Made by a program: the position numbers and the translations under genes
The notes under the pieces: model-generated
What the model was told of the DNA's origin: nothing
The model's database searches: none
What the model saw: only the letters and a program-made list of their open reading frames with translations
In this document: piece by piece, positions 23,650 to 32,799 of the stretch
How the letters are laid out: each line of letters begins with the position of its first letter
How positions within the stretch are numbered: the stretch's first letter is position 1
NCBI GenBank assembly: GCA_027624035.1
Contig: JAQBUI010000034.1
Location: forward strand, 1-43,420
DNA from: Pseudomonadota bacterium
GTDB lineage: Bacteria; Pseudomonadota; Gammaproteobacteria; Pseudomonadales; Azotimanducaceae
DNA length: 43,420 bases
Direction of reading: 5' to 3'

Positions 23650-26600
23650 GGGTTTGCTCCGGCATCGATCCAGCTTCGAATGATGTCCATGTTCTCGGCC
23701 GACAGTGGTGAGCCGCCGAGCGGCATACGACTTCCGACGATGCCGGAGCGTCCCTCAAGCTTCCAGATCAGATAGCTTTCTTCGGAGTTACCGGGCTCAA
23801 CCCGGTCCACGCTGGAGACCCCCTCGCTCGGCACATTGACGAGTTCGTCGAAGCTGTCTCCTACGGACAGGGTAAGCCCTCCGTTGGTACCGTGGCAGAC
23901 CACACAGTTGTTGTTGAAAATCGTCTGGACCTGACTGAAGGTCGCGGCTTCTGACTCCTCGCAGGCATCACCTGTACCATCACCATCGGAATCGTCCTGG
24001 TTGGCGTTTGATGTGTCCGGACAGTTATCGGCATTATCACCAACGCCGTCACCATCGGTATCGACCGTTTCGTTCTGGTCGGTGGGGAAGGCGTCTTCAT
24101 TGTCACCTACACCGTCGCCGTCGGTATCCTCACTCTCGCTGGCGTCGTTCGGGAATGCATCAGCATTGTCACCGACCCCATCGCCATCCGTGTCTGCGCT
24201 CTCACCAGCGTCCTGCGGGAATGCATCGGCGTTGTCGCCGACGCCATCACCATCGCTGTCCACAGACTCACTGGAGTCATTGGGGAAAGCATCCTCGTTA
24301 TCAGGTACACCGTCGCCGTCACTGTCCTGATCACCCGTCGTACTGCCATCGCATACGCCGTCTCCATCTGAATCGACAGAGCCGTCCGGGTCTTCTGGGC
24401 AGGCATCGCCGTTGTCACCAACGCCGTCGCCATCGGTATCGGCAGTCTCCGCGCCATTCATCGGGAAGGCGTCACCATTGTCACCGACGCCGTCTCCATC
24501 GGTATCGGTCGTCTCTGCTGCATCCAGCGGAAACGCATCGCTATTGTCGCCAACACCATCGCCGTCGCTGTCCTGTGTTTCGTTGGGATCGTCCGGGAAG
24601 GCATCATTGGCGTCGTCGACCCCGTCGCCATCGGAGTCCAGCGCGGCATCGATCAGTTGGCCCCTGATTTCGCCGTCGGGGTAGTTGAGGGTGTGCACGT
24701 CCACATAGAGCTCGTGGTCCAGAAACATCATCAGTTGTTCACTGGTGAAGCTCTCATTTTCGGCAAACCAGTGCCGATCATTGAGCGGGTCCTGTGACAG
24801 TTCGGCGATGACTGCGCCATTTTCACCCGCCGGGCCGGCGTGAATGTGCACGGCCGTCGCGAGGTCGATGTCGGTAGTGTTGACGTGGATGTCAAACGTT
24901 CCGTCCGTCATGCGCAGGGTGACGGCGCTGACGCCCCGGGAAGAAGCAGCAACGGGCGAATCAGCTACGACGCCGGAAGGGTACATCAGCGAGACCCGTA
25001 ACTTGTAGCCCTCAGGTATGATCTGCCCACGCAACTCACCGGGAGGATGGTCAGCGGTATGCAGGTTGAAATAGAGTCGGCCTTCATGCAATGACGTCAG
25101 CATTTCCTCAGTCAACGGGATGTCGCTTGCGAACCAGTGTGCGCCGTCCGGGGCACCTTCCATCGGAATGATCACTCCGCCATTGGTTCCGGCACTGCCC
25201 TCGTGTATGTGGGCTGCGAGTAGCTCGATGTTGCTCTTTGTGAAGTGCACCTGGGCGACTGCGTCCGGGCCGACAGTCATCGCACCACGAGCGAAGCCAT
25301 CACTGGCAACGGGTTCCGGGACCTGTTCAAGACCGTTGGGTGTCGCCATCACCAGGGTGACATCTATGGGCAGCACCTGGCCCCTGAGCTCACCTGCTGG
25401 ATGGGCTGCGCTGTGTACATTGAAATAGGTTTCTCCGTTCAGGATCGCGAGCATGAGTTCGTCGTCAAGCACAGTGTTGTCGGGAAACTGCCATCGGTTC
25501 CCGTTGCCTGGGTCCTGTTCGAGTCCGATGGCGACAGGCCCGTTGCTGCCGGCCCAGGCAAGGTGGAGGTGTGCAGCTGTGACTTCGACCCCTGCCGTTT
25601 CCAGAGTGACCGTGGCATCGCCTGTTTCCGGGAGAATGACAAGGTCTGACCAGCCGGTGGCGTCGGACTGTACCGGTGCTGTCTGCTGGCCAGGTTCCAG
25701 CAGGGTCCAGATGTCGATCAGCACCGGTGCGGCAGCATCGCCACCGTCCCGTAGCTGGTTCAGTTCATCGAGACTTAACTCGTCCGGAATGGAAAGTCCA
25801 CCGTTCACGGCAGACTGTAAATCGACGGCAGCCTTGCCGAGCGCCCGAACGGCGCTCCTTGCGAGCAGGGCAGCGTCTGTATTGTCAAGCAGTGCTCCCC
25901 CGGTTTCCGCGTTCGCTATCTGCTGAGCAAGCAGGACCACCATCTGTGAGATGTCGCCTCGGGTCGAGTTTCCCGCCTCGACGAGACCTGCTACCGCAGC
26001 AGACAGTGAACTCGCAACGAAGCTGGCGCTGGTGAGCGCCTCGGCGCTGGACGTGTCGATACTGGTCAGGTCAATAAGGGGTATTGATGAGATGACGGTA
26101 CCATCCGGCAGCGCAATGTCCGGAAACGTGCCTGTGATGAGTTGGCCAACCCGTTCGTTAGCTGTAGCAAGGTTGGCGTCGGTCAACGTGCTGCCATCTC
26201 CGAGTGCCAGTGCTGTTTCGGTCACGAATTCAGATAGTGGCGATACATACACGGAACCCGTAAAGGTGTCATCACCGTTGTCAGCCAGCGATTCGAGCAC
26301 AGCGCGGAGCGTGAATTCGTCTGGTAGGGGATAGCTCTGACCGAACCCGACGGTCTGCCGGTCACCGTTGCTGGCGAGGCCAATCTCGCAGATTGGATCG
26401 ACGTCGCAGATGCCGGACGCCCCTTCGCCGGAAACCACCAGTAGAAGGGGCGGGGTCAGTTCTGTGTCCACGGTGAAGGCAAGCTCGAAGCGCCCGGATT
26501 GATCCGTGACTCCACTTTGCCCCAGTGCGGTCCCGGAGGCATCATAAAGGGAGACCTCTGCTGATGAGATGACTCCCTTGATCGCGGTTCCGGTCAACGT

Positions 26601-26768
26601 GTACGTAAACGTGGGGTCAGGATCAGGTGCGGGTTGTGGTTGTGGGGCAGCAGGGGGGTCGTTGCTATCGCTACACGCCGTCAGAACGGTGCAAACTATC
26701 AGAATCAGAATGTGCCTTGCGATAATCTGGGCTGATTGCGACATGGTCACCACTTCGGTTTTCAACAT
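23646..26768 (-). CDS. CHRD / thrombospondin type 3 repeat lipoprotein with C-terminal haem c domain
   Basis: A 1040-residue surface or periplasmic lipoprotein (lipobox LTAC, Cys32). A Pro-rich spacer is followed by a carboxypeptidase-regulatory-like beta domain (about 55-115), an alpha-rich region (to about 370), three CHRD domains (about 373-467, 493-589, 608-705; each with AAHLH/AAHIH/AVHIHxG and GELRGQ/GEIRGQ), and nine Ca2+-binding thrombospondin type 3 repeats (about 706-935, DxDGDGVGDN). It ends in a cytochrome domain with CVVCH near residue 954 and a distal RMPLGG methionine. The ATG at 26768 has an excellent Shine-Dalgarno (GGTGAGGG), so it is preferred to Met9. First gene of a coupled pair with the cytochrome-porin; divergent from the ECF sigma operon. 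Confidence 0.88.
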   Translation of the reverse strand: MLKTEVVTMSQSAQIIARHILILIVCTVLTACSDSNDPPAAPQPQPAPDPDPTFTYTLTGTAIKGVISSAEVSLYDASGTALGQSGVTDQSGRFELAFTVDTELTPPLLLVVSGEGASGICDVDPICEIGLASNGDRQTVGFGQSYPLPDEFTLRAVLESLADNGDDTFTGSVYVSPLSEFVTETALALGDGSTLTDANLATANERVGQLITGTFPDIALPDGTVISSIPLIDLTSIDTSSAEALTSASFVASSLSAAVAGLVEAGNSTRGDISQMVVLLAQQIANAETGGALLDNTDAALLARSAVRALGKAAVDLQSAVNGGLSIPDELSLDELNQLRDGGDAAAPVLIDIWTLLEPGQQTAPVQSDATGWSDLVILPETGDATVTLETAGVEVTAAHLHLAWAGSNGPVAIGLEQDPGNGNRWQFPDNTVLDDELMLAILNGETYFNVHSAAHPAGELRGQVLPIDVTLVMATPNGLEQVPEPVASDGFARGAMTVGPDAVAQVHFTKSNIELLAAHIHEGSAGTNGGVIIPMEGAPDGAHWFASDIPLTEEMLTSLHEGRLYFNLHTADHPPGELRGQIIPEGYKLRVSLMYPSGVVADSPVAASSRGVSAVTLRMTDGTFDIHVNTTDIDLATAVHIHAGPAGENGAVIAELSQDPLNDRHWFAENESFTSEQLMMFLDHELYVDVHTLNYPDGEIRGQLIDAALDSDGDGVDDANDAFPDDPNETQDSDGDGVGDNSDAFPLDAAETTDTDGDGVGDNGDAFPMNGAETADTDGDGVGDNGDACPEDPDGSVDSDGDGVCDGSTTGDQDSDGDGVPDNEDAFPNDSSESVDSDGDGVGDNADAFPQDAGESADTDGDGVGDNADAFPNDASESEDTDGDGVGDNEDAFPTDQNETVDTDGDGVGDNADNCPDTSNANQDDSDGDGTGDACEESEAATFSQVQTIFNNNCVVCHGTNGGLTLSVGDSFDELVNVPSEGVSSVDRVEPGNSEESYLIWKLEGRSGIVGSRMPLGGSPLSAENMDIIRSWIDAGANP
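23955..24642 (-). repeat. 66-bp coding tandem repeats (thrombospondin type 3)
   Basis: About nine units of 22 codons, consensus AFPxDxxExxDxDGDGVGDNxD. They vary at third codon positions but keep the Asp/Gly pattern. One central unit is interrupted by a Cys-containing insert (VCDGSTTGDQ). Selection at protein level is evident, so this is a protein repeat and not a CRISPR-like array. Confidence 0.9.
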
Positions 26769-26923
26769 TTTCCCTCACCTTTCGAGACGCTTTTGGAATC
26801 ACCCAGTCTGTCGAGCACGGTGAGTGATCGGTTCGGTCAATATTCTTTTTTTTCGTCGGCGAACCTTCTTCCCCCGACAGACGACTTACTTTTGAATGTT
26901 GATACCAGGTGACCGCAAGGCAC

Positions 26924-27481
26924 ATGAGTTCCGCCGAAGTGGAGTTGCTTGAAGCCATCGGAGACGGTGACCGACGGGCGATGCGAGACCTCTATGAGCT
27001 GTATGTCCCAAGGCTCTGGCGGTTTCTGTATCGGGTCACCGGTAACGTGGACATGATCTCTGAACTCACCAATGACGTGATGCTTACGGTGTGGCAACAG
27101 GCGGCCGGGTTCCGGCAGGAGTCGAACGTCTCTACCTGGATACTGGGCATTGCCTACCACAAAGCGGTCGATGCGGTTCGAAAGGATCGCCGATACAAGC
27201 AGTATCTTGGCCTGGTACGCCTGCAACCTGCTGTCAGCGAACAGGACAGCGGCAGCATCAGTGAACTGATCGTCAACAGGGACCTTACCAGGCTCATTTC
27301 CGGACTGACCCTGCCTCAACGGGCGGTCGCGGAACTGGCGTTCGGGTTTGGGTACTCATATCCTGAAATCTCGGAGATCCTGGATATCCCCGTCAATACC
27401 GTGAAGTCGCGAATGTTCGCCGCGCGCCGCACAATGCAGGACAATCTGGAGGGCCTGCCCGTGGATGACTCGAATGAATGA
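26924..27481 (+). CDS. ECF-type RNA polymerase sigma factor
   Basis: A 185-residue sigma-70-family factor with only regions 2 and 4. Region 2 has LYELYVPRLWRFLYRVTGN and ELTNDVMLTVWQQAAGFRQESNVSTWILGIAYHKAVDAVRK. Region 4 has LTLPQRAVAELAFGFGYSYPEISEILDIPVNTVKSRMFAARRTM. A GTG at 26909 is an alternative start. The anti-sigma gene starts before this gene's stop (17-bp overlap), so the pair is translationally coupled. It is divergent from the haem lipoprotein gene across about 155 bp, so one regulator could control both operons. Confidence 0.94.
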   Translation: MSSAEVELLEAIGDGDRRAMRDLYELYVPRLWRFLYRVTGNVDMISELTNDVMLTVWQQAAGFRQESNVSTWILGIAYHKAVDAVRKDRRYKQYLGLVRLQPAVSEQDSGSISELIVNRDLTRLISGLTLPQRAVAELAFGFGYSYPEISEILDIPVNTVKSRMFAARRTMQDNLEGLPVDDSNE

Positions 27482-28064
27482 GCACAGTGAAGTCAAAAGT
27501 CTGCTGCCATGGTTCCTTAATGGGACCCTGGACGAACATGAGCAGGCCCGGCTGACAGAACACCTCGGCCGCTGTGAAGAGTGCCAGGATGATGCGCGGA
27601 AGATGGTCAGAATGGCACGAATGTTCAGTCCCCAGGCAGGACAGGACGAGATCAGGAGTGCGACACGTCGGGCCTCTGCTGATTTCGTGGCGACGCTGCA
27701 TCTACAGGGAACACGTACACGTGCACGATGGCGCCCGGGCCGCACCGTGACGGTGGTTGTGATGCTGCTCATGCTCGGGATCGGAATCAGCGTGATGTGG
27801 CCCCGGACCGATCTCTACCGGACCCTGGGTACCACACCAACCGACATGCAAGGCGAGGTCGTTCAGATCGTGTTCTCTTCCGATGCTTCAGAAAAATCTA
27901 TCAGGGAGGTCTTGTTGGCCAATGACAACAAGGTGCTGAGCGGGCCTACCCGGCAGGGAGTGTATCGGGTCGCACTAGGGGCTGGCCAGCGTGTGGAAAT
28001 TGTGATCGCACGCCTGCAGAACCACCCGGACGTCATCTTCGCAGAACATGAGATGAGTCCGTAA
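27465..28064 (+). CDS. Zinc-finger anti-sigma factor with inhibitor-I9-like periplasmic domain
   Basis: A 199-residue single-pass protein. The cytoplasmic ZAS motif has His33, Cys37 and Cys40 (HLGRCEEC). The membrane helix is at about 93-112 (VTVVVMLLMLGIGISV). The periplasmic part (133-194) has a beta-alpha-beta-beta-alpha-beta pattern, VQIVFSSDASEKSIREVLL...GVYRVAL...VEIVIARLQNHPDVIFAE, which resembles subtilisin propeptide/inhibitor I9 folds. It should hold the ECF sigma at the membrane. The next gene is a subtilisin-type protease whose own prodomain has a similar pattern, so the protease may bind or cut this domain. Met4 at 27474 is an alternative start. Confidence 0.88.
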   Translation: MTRMNEHSEVKSLLPWFLNGTLDEHEQARLTEHLGRCEECQDDARKMVRMARMFSPQAGQDEIRSATRRASADFVATLHLQGTRTRARWRPGRTVTVVVMLLMLGIGISVMWPRTDLYRTLGTTPTDMQGEVVQIVFSSDASEKSIREVLLANDNKVLSGPTRQGVYRVALGAGQRVEIVIARLQNHPDVIFAEHEMSP

Positions 28065-29311
28065 TGCATTTCCTGTCTCGTTTGAAATTGTCGATATTGA
28101 TAGTCCTGGCGTGTCTGGCCTTGCAATCGTGTACCCACCATCCGTCCCATGGTCCGGAAGGTCCGGACGAATACATCATTACCATCCCGCTGCCAGATGA
28201 TGTGACAGCACCTCGTGCACCGGGGTCGACGAAGGTCTATCTCGCCCGCCGGTGGGAGGTCCCGCCCCTGGCAAGAAGGGTCACCAATCGTTTGCGCCGG
28301 GAGTTCGGGTTCAGGGTCACCGACACCTGGCCGCTTCCAAGTATCGGAGAGTTTTGTATCGTCGTCCGGTTCAGCGATGAATCTTTGATGGACAGGATTG
28401 GTGAGGACGATGACGTGTTGAGCGTCCAAAAAATCAATCAATTTGCTGCCATGCGGACAACACCACCGTATAACGATGCACGACTGGGCGCTCAACTGGG
28501 GAACCAGATCGAGTCGCTGAATCGCCTGCATGCCTGGTCTACCGGCAAGGATGTTCGGATTGCGATCATCGACACGCCCGTAGACCTCCGACACCCGGAC
28601 CTGAAGTCCCGGATCAAAAGCCAGGCGGTGTTCTTCGACGGACGACGCAAAGCCGAGGATTTTGTACACGGCACGGCCATAGCAGGGATCATTGGCGCGG
28701 TTGCCAACAACGGCATCGGCGTAGTGGGGTATGCCCCCGACGCGGCCCTGCGAAGCTATGCGGCCTGCCGCTATCGTGACGAGTCCAGACAATCACTGTG
28801 CAATACGTTCTCACTGGCCAAGGCCATTGCGGCGGCCACCCACGATGGCGCCGACATCGTAAACCTGTCCCTCGCCGGGCCTGAAGACAAACTTCTGAGG
28901 AGGCTGATCCTGGCGCTGCAGCGGGCCGGCACCGTGGTAATCGCATCTGACAATACAGCCGACGAGAATGCTCGATTTCCGGCGAGCATGCCGGGAGTGA
29001 TCGCAGCGGGCCCCCTCGATAGCGTGAATACCTGGCGCCCCGACCTGATTTCGGTCGAGGATGAACACCTCACTACGCGAACAGGTGGTAGCTACCAGTT
29101 CTATCATGGCAGCTCCATGTCTGCCGCGCTCGTGACCGCACTGGCCTCCCTTTTGCTGGAACAGAGCCCTGGATTAAGCAGTGAGGCCGTCCATCGCAGC
29201 CTGTCCAACATCCAGCAGAACTGTACAGCCAGTCACACCGATGCCGAGTGCAACATGAAATTCGCGTTGCAACGGAACGTTGATAGTCCGGGCCCGGCGG
29301 CACTGCGATGA
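28064..29311 (+). CDS. S8 (subtilisin-like) serine protease lipoprotein
   Basis: A 415-residue protein. The lipobox LQSC (Cys23) predicts lipid anchoring. A prodomain-like region (about 35-130, ending EFCIVVRFSDESLMDRIGED) precedes the catalytic domain with Asp170 (IAIIDTPVD), His202 (VHGTAIAGI), oxyanion Asn297 (ASDN) and Ser351 (HGSSMSAALV). The triad is complete. The Pro normally found after the nucleophile (SMAxP) is replaced by Ala, and AGN is replaced by SDN. The ATG shares one base with the anti-sigma stop (TAATG), and its own TGA overlaps the next ATG by 4 bp, so this is the third gene of a coupled operon. Likely role: periplasmic proteolysis linked to release of the sigma factor. Confidence 0.92.
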   Translation: MHFLSRLKLSILIVLACLALQSCTHHPSHGPEGPDEYIITIPLPDDVTAPRAPGSTKVYLARRWEVPPLARRVTNRLRREFGFRVTDTWPLPSIGEFCIVVRFSDESLMDRIGEDDDVLSVQKINQFAAMRTTPPYNDARLGAQLGNQIESLNRLHAWSTGKDVRIAIIDTPVDLRHPDLKSRIKSQAVFFDGRRKAEDFVHGTAIAGIIGAVANNGIGVVGYAPDAALRSYAACRYRDESRQSLCNTFSLAKAIAAATHDGADIVNLSLAGPEDKLLRRLILALQRAGTVVIASDNTADENARFPASMPGVIAAGPLDSVNTWRPDLISVEDEHLTTRTGGSYQFYHGSSMSAALVTALASLLLEQSPGLSSEAVHRSLSNIQQNCTASHTDAECNMKFALQRNVDSPGPAALR

Positions 29312-30009
29312 GCCGATCTATCGCAGTCATGGTGCTGGCCCTTGCCGCTTCGACCGCCAGTAGCGCCGGGCTGGAGGGCCGATTAGGCATTGGCGTATCT
29401 TTGGGCAGTGATTACCAGTATCAGGGCATTCGACAGGACCGGGGCGGCACTTCCGTGGCAGCCAACATCCAGTACGAGCACGGCGAGCACTGGGTAGCAG
29501 GCGCCTGGATAGGAGAATATGAGGTTCCCTGGTACCGTGATGCAAGCCTCGAGACCGACTACTTTCTGGCCTATCGCGCCGGGGTGTCTTTCAACCACAG
29601 GATCGAGACATCCCTGTGGCATTACGACTATCACGACCCTGCCTATGATCACTATGACTGGACCCAGATGCTGATGAGCTACCACTACAGTGACATGCTC
29701 ACGCTCACCCTGGGGGCTGCCGATGGCTTTCTGGATACTCCGGGCACTTCACTGCTTATAGAGGGAACCCTTCGACGTCATCTGGGCCCGGTCTCGATTG
29801 GCGTCTCCGCCGGCAAGCACCATCTGCCAGGCGAATCAGTAAGCGGATTTACTTACGTCCAGTTTGGTGGTACCGCGCAGTGGCGCAAATGGACGCTGGC
29901 TGCCCACTACACTCTGCCTCAGAGCGCTACGAACTACACGACTCAAAGGCTGGCGCACAAGGGCGTCTCCATGGTCTTAGGCTATCGGCATTCGTTTGGT
30001 GCCGACTGA
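29308..30009 (+). CDS. Small outer-membrane beta-barrel (TorF/TIGR02001-like)
   Basis: A 233-residue exported protein. The signal peptide ends near SSAG (about residue 20). GVSLGSDYQYQGIRQDRGGTSVAANIQYEHGEHWVAGAWIG resembles the N-terminal strands of the TIGR02001 putative porin family. Alternating hydrophobic/aromatic strands continue to the end. Last gene of the sigma/anti-sigma/protease operon, joined by an ATGA overlap. It may be the surface receptor or the effector of the system; the sequence cannot tell. About 80 bp separate it from the convergent acnA. Confidence 0.82.
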   Translation: MSRSIAVMVLALAASTASSAGLEGRLGIGVSLGSDYQYQGIRQDRGGTSVAANIQYEHGEHWVAGAWIGEYEVPWYRDASLETDYFLAYRAGVSFNHRIETSLWHYDYHDPAYDHYDWTQMLMSYHYSDMLTLTLGAADGFLDTPGTSLLIEGTLRRHLGPVSIGVSAGKHHLPGESVSGFTYVQFGGTAQWRKWTLAAHYTLPQSATNYTTQRLAHKGVSMVLGYRHSFGAD

Positions 30010-30091
30010 CCGGCCCGTTCCCGCGCGGCTGATCGTGGACCCAGACTGACATCGAGCAGTGACGGGAGTCCAGGTCCGGCCGGAAGCGGGA

Positions 30092-32779
30092 TCAATCCTC
30101 CAGCATCGATCGGACGACGTAAGGCAAAATCCCGCCGTGGAGGTAGTAGTCCCACTCCTTGGGGGTGTCAATGCGGATGTCCACCTCGAATACGGTTTCG
30201 CGATCTCCGCTCGCGGTCACCGTGAGCTGGCGTTGTCCGTTGCGGACTTCTGAAATACCAAACACCTCCGCGCCGGTCAGCCCGAGGCTGGTGGCATCTT
30301 CACCTTCCCTGAACTGCAGCGGCAGCACACCCATGCCAACAAGGTTTGACCGGTGGATTCGCTCATAGCTTGCAGCAATCACAGCCCTCACCCCGAGCAG
30401 TAGCGTGCCCTTGGCCGCCCAGTCCCTGGAAGACCCGGTGCCGTACTCTTTGCCGGCAAGGACCACCAGAGGCGTCCCTTCGCTCGCGTATTGTTGCGAT
30501 GCTGCGTAGATGGTCATCACCTCTTTGCCGGGGTAATGGGTTGTCCAGCCGCCCTCGGTTCCCGGGGCGAGCAGATTCTTGAGGCGGGTGTTGGCAAAGG
30601 TGCCTCGCACCATCACCTCATGGCTGCCCCTTCTTGATCCGTAGGAATTGAACTCACCCACACTGACACCGTGGTCCAGAAGATATTGACCAGCCGGAGA
30701 GTCGGGGATAATGGCCCCCGCCGGTGAGATGTGATCCGTCGTGATCGAGTCACCCAGCAACGCCAGACAACGTGCACCTTCGATAGAGGTGACCGTTCCC
30801 GGTGATGCGGTCATGCCATCGAAAAAGGGCGCCCTTCTGATGTAGGTGGAGTCATCATCCCATTCATAGATGGAGCCTTGCGGAATGCTTGTGTCTCGCC
30901 ATCGCTGGTCGCCGCTGAACACGTCCGCATAGTTCTTTTCGAAAAGGTCCCGATTGACAGTCGTCACGATCAAATCATGGATCGCCTGCTCGCTGGGCCA
31001 GACATCCTTCAGGAACACGGGTTTACCATCGTCGCCATGACCCAGGGGCTCGTTGTATGGGTCAAAGTCGACCCGGCCAGCGAGTGCATAGGCGACCACG
31101 AGCGGTGGTGATGCGAGAAAGTTCATCCGCACCTCCTGATGAATACGGCCCTCGAAATTGCGGTTTCCCGACAGCACCGAACTCACCACGAGGCGTTGCT
31201 TTGCGATGGCCTCACTCACGGCTGCAGGCAGGGGACCACTGTTACCAATGCAGGTGGTACATCCATATCCCACTACGTTGAATCCCAGTTGATCCAGGTC
31301 GTGGGTCAGCCCGGCTCCAAGCAGGTAGTCTGTAACGACCTTTGAGCCCGGTGCGAAGGACGTCTTGACCCACGGCTTGACCTTCAGCCCCCTGGCAAGC
31401 GCGTTTCGCGCCAGCAGCCCTGCCGCAATCATGACGCTGGGGTTGGATGTATTGGTGCAACTGGTGATCGCAGCAATAACGCAGGCACCATTTTTGAGCT
31501 CGAAAGTTTCGCCGTCCAGGTCGAGCTCGGCGCCGGACTTTTCAGCCACAGAGTTGGCGGCTTCAAGCTCCGCATCGGTCGGTGCTGCCGCGGCACGGTC
31601 GGCGACCATGGCATCGAGTTGGGTACGAATCTGCCGCCCGGCGACATCCAGTCGAATTCGGTCCTGCGGGCGTCGGGGGCCGGCAATGCTGGGCACCACG
31701 TCAGCCAGGTCCAGTTCGGCAGTATCACTGAAGCGTAGTACCCGATCAGGGTCATGCCACATCCCCTGATGGCGGGCATAGGCCTCCACCAGATCAACGA
31801 GTTCTTCACTACGGTTGGTCAGGCGCAGATACTTAAGGGTCTCTTCATCAATCGGGAATATGCCACAGGTCGCGCCGTATTCCGGTGCCATGTTGGAAAT
31901 CGTCGCCCGGTCTGCCAGCGGCAGATGCTGCAGCCCGTCGCCAAAAAACTCCACAAACTTGCCCACTACACCCCGGGCCCTCAGCATTTCCGTGACAGTG
32001 AGGACAAGATCCGTGGCGGTAGCACCCTCGGCGAGTCTTCCCTTGAGCTCGAACCCCACCACTTCCGGTATCAGCATGCTGATCGGCTGGCCGAGCATGG
32101 CTGCCTCCGCCTCAATACCCCCCACGCCCCAGCCGAGCACCCCCAGGCCATTGATCATGGTGGTGTGAGAGTCTGTTCCTACCACGGAATCGGGGTAGGC
32201 GAGGGGGATATCGTCCGACTGCTCGGTAAAGACTACCCGGGCGAGATACTCAAGGTTGACCTGATGTACGATGCCGGTCGCCGGAGGCACGACCTTGAGG
32301 TTTGAAAAGGCGCTCTGGCCCCAGCGTAGAAACCCGTAGCGTTCCTGGTTTCTCTGAAATTCCAGTTTCGCATTGAGATCAAGTGCGTCGGGTGTGCCAT
32401 ATGCATCAACCTGCACCGAGTGATCAATCACGAGTTCCGCCGGAGACAACGGATTGATCCTGTCCGGGTCGCCCCCGAGGGCAGCGACTGCATCCCGCAT
32501 CGAAGCGAGGTCCACAATCGCCGGCACACCGGTAAAATCCTGCATCACAACCCTCGCTGGTGTGAACCCGATCTCGGCCTCTGTAGTGTCGACTGATCCC
32601 CAGTTCAACAGCGCAGTGATATCGTCGTCAGTGGTGTTAACACCATCGTGGGTACGCAGCAGATTCTCCAGCAGTACCTTAAGACTAAAGGGCAGGGTAT
32701 CTGCCTGGGCCAGGCCGTGCAGTGAATGGATTCGGTATTGCTTGTCACCGACTTTCAGTATCTGCGTTTCATTAGCCAT
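30092..32779 (-). CDS. acnA: Aconitate hydratase A
   Basis: An 895-residue AcnA/IRP-type aconitase of the TCA cycle, isomerising citrate to isocitrate. The 4Fe-4S ligands are the Cys in [13 protein letters not shown] and the pair in [69 protein letters not shown] and the swivel-domain signature [16 protein letters not shown] are intact. Full family length. It lies 20 bp downstream of fumC on the same strand, so two consecutive TCA-cycle enzymes are probably co-transcribed. Confidence 0.98.
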   Translation of the reverse strand: MANETQILKVGDKQYRIHSLHGLAQADTLPFSLKVLLENLLRTHDGVNTTDDDITALLNWGSVDTTEAEIGFTPARVVMQDFTGVPAIVDLASMRDAVAALGGDPDRINPLSPAELVIDHSVQVDAYGTPDALDLNAKLEFQRNQERYGFLRWGQSAFSNLKVVPPATGIVHQVNLEYLARVVFTEQSDDIPLAYPDSVVGTDSHTTMINGLGVLGWGVGGIEAEAAMLGQPISMLIPEVVGFELKGRLAEGATATDLVLTVTEMLRARGVVGKFVEFFGDGLQHLPLADRATISNMAPEYGATCGIFPIDEETLKYLRLTNRSEELVDLVEAYARHQGMWHDPDRVLRFSDTAELDLADVVPSIAGPRRPQDRIRLDVAGRQIRTQLDAMVADRAAAAPTDAELEAANSVAEKSGAELDLDGETFELKNGACVIAAITSCTNTSNPSVMIAAGLLARNALARGLKVKPWVKTSFAPGSKVVTDYLLGAGLTHDLDQLGFNVVGYGCTTCIGNSGPLPAAVSEAIAKQRLVVSSVLSGNRNFEGRIHQEVRMNFLASPPLVVAYALAGRVDFDPYNEPLGHGDDGKPVFLKDVWPSEQAIHDLIVTTVNRDLFEKNYADVFSGDQRWRDTSIPQGSIYEWDDDSTYIRRAPFFDGMTASPGTVTSIEGARCLALLGDSITTDHISPAGAIIPDSPAGQYLLDHGVSVGEFNSYGSRRGSHEVMVRGTFANTRLKNLLAPGTEGGWTTHYPGKEVMTIYAASQQYASEGTPLVVLAGKEYGTGSSRDWAAKGTLLLGVRAVIAASYERIHRSNLVGMGVLPLQFREGEDATSLGLTGAEVFGISEVRNGQRQLTVTASGDRETVFEVDIRIDTPKEWDYYLHGGILPYVVRSMLED

Positions 32780-32799
32780 TGCCAGCCTCCATGGTCTGT

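Noticed and set aside
23083..23775. 230-codon plus-strand frame opposite the cytochrome-porin gene
   Set aside because: It is antisense to two clear genes, has no domain pattern, and its codon use mirrors the minus-strand genes.
23955..24642. Regular DNA periodicity that at first looks like a CRISPR array or minisatellite
   Set aside because: The 66-bp period encodes Asp/Gly-rich thrombospondin type 3 repeats in one long frame with third-position variation; there are no unique spacers.
26861..26890. Definite ECF-type promoter in the divergent spacer
   Set aside because: GAACCTT resembles a -35, but no -10 of the right kind sits 16-17 bp downstream; too weak to list as a feature.
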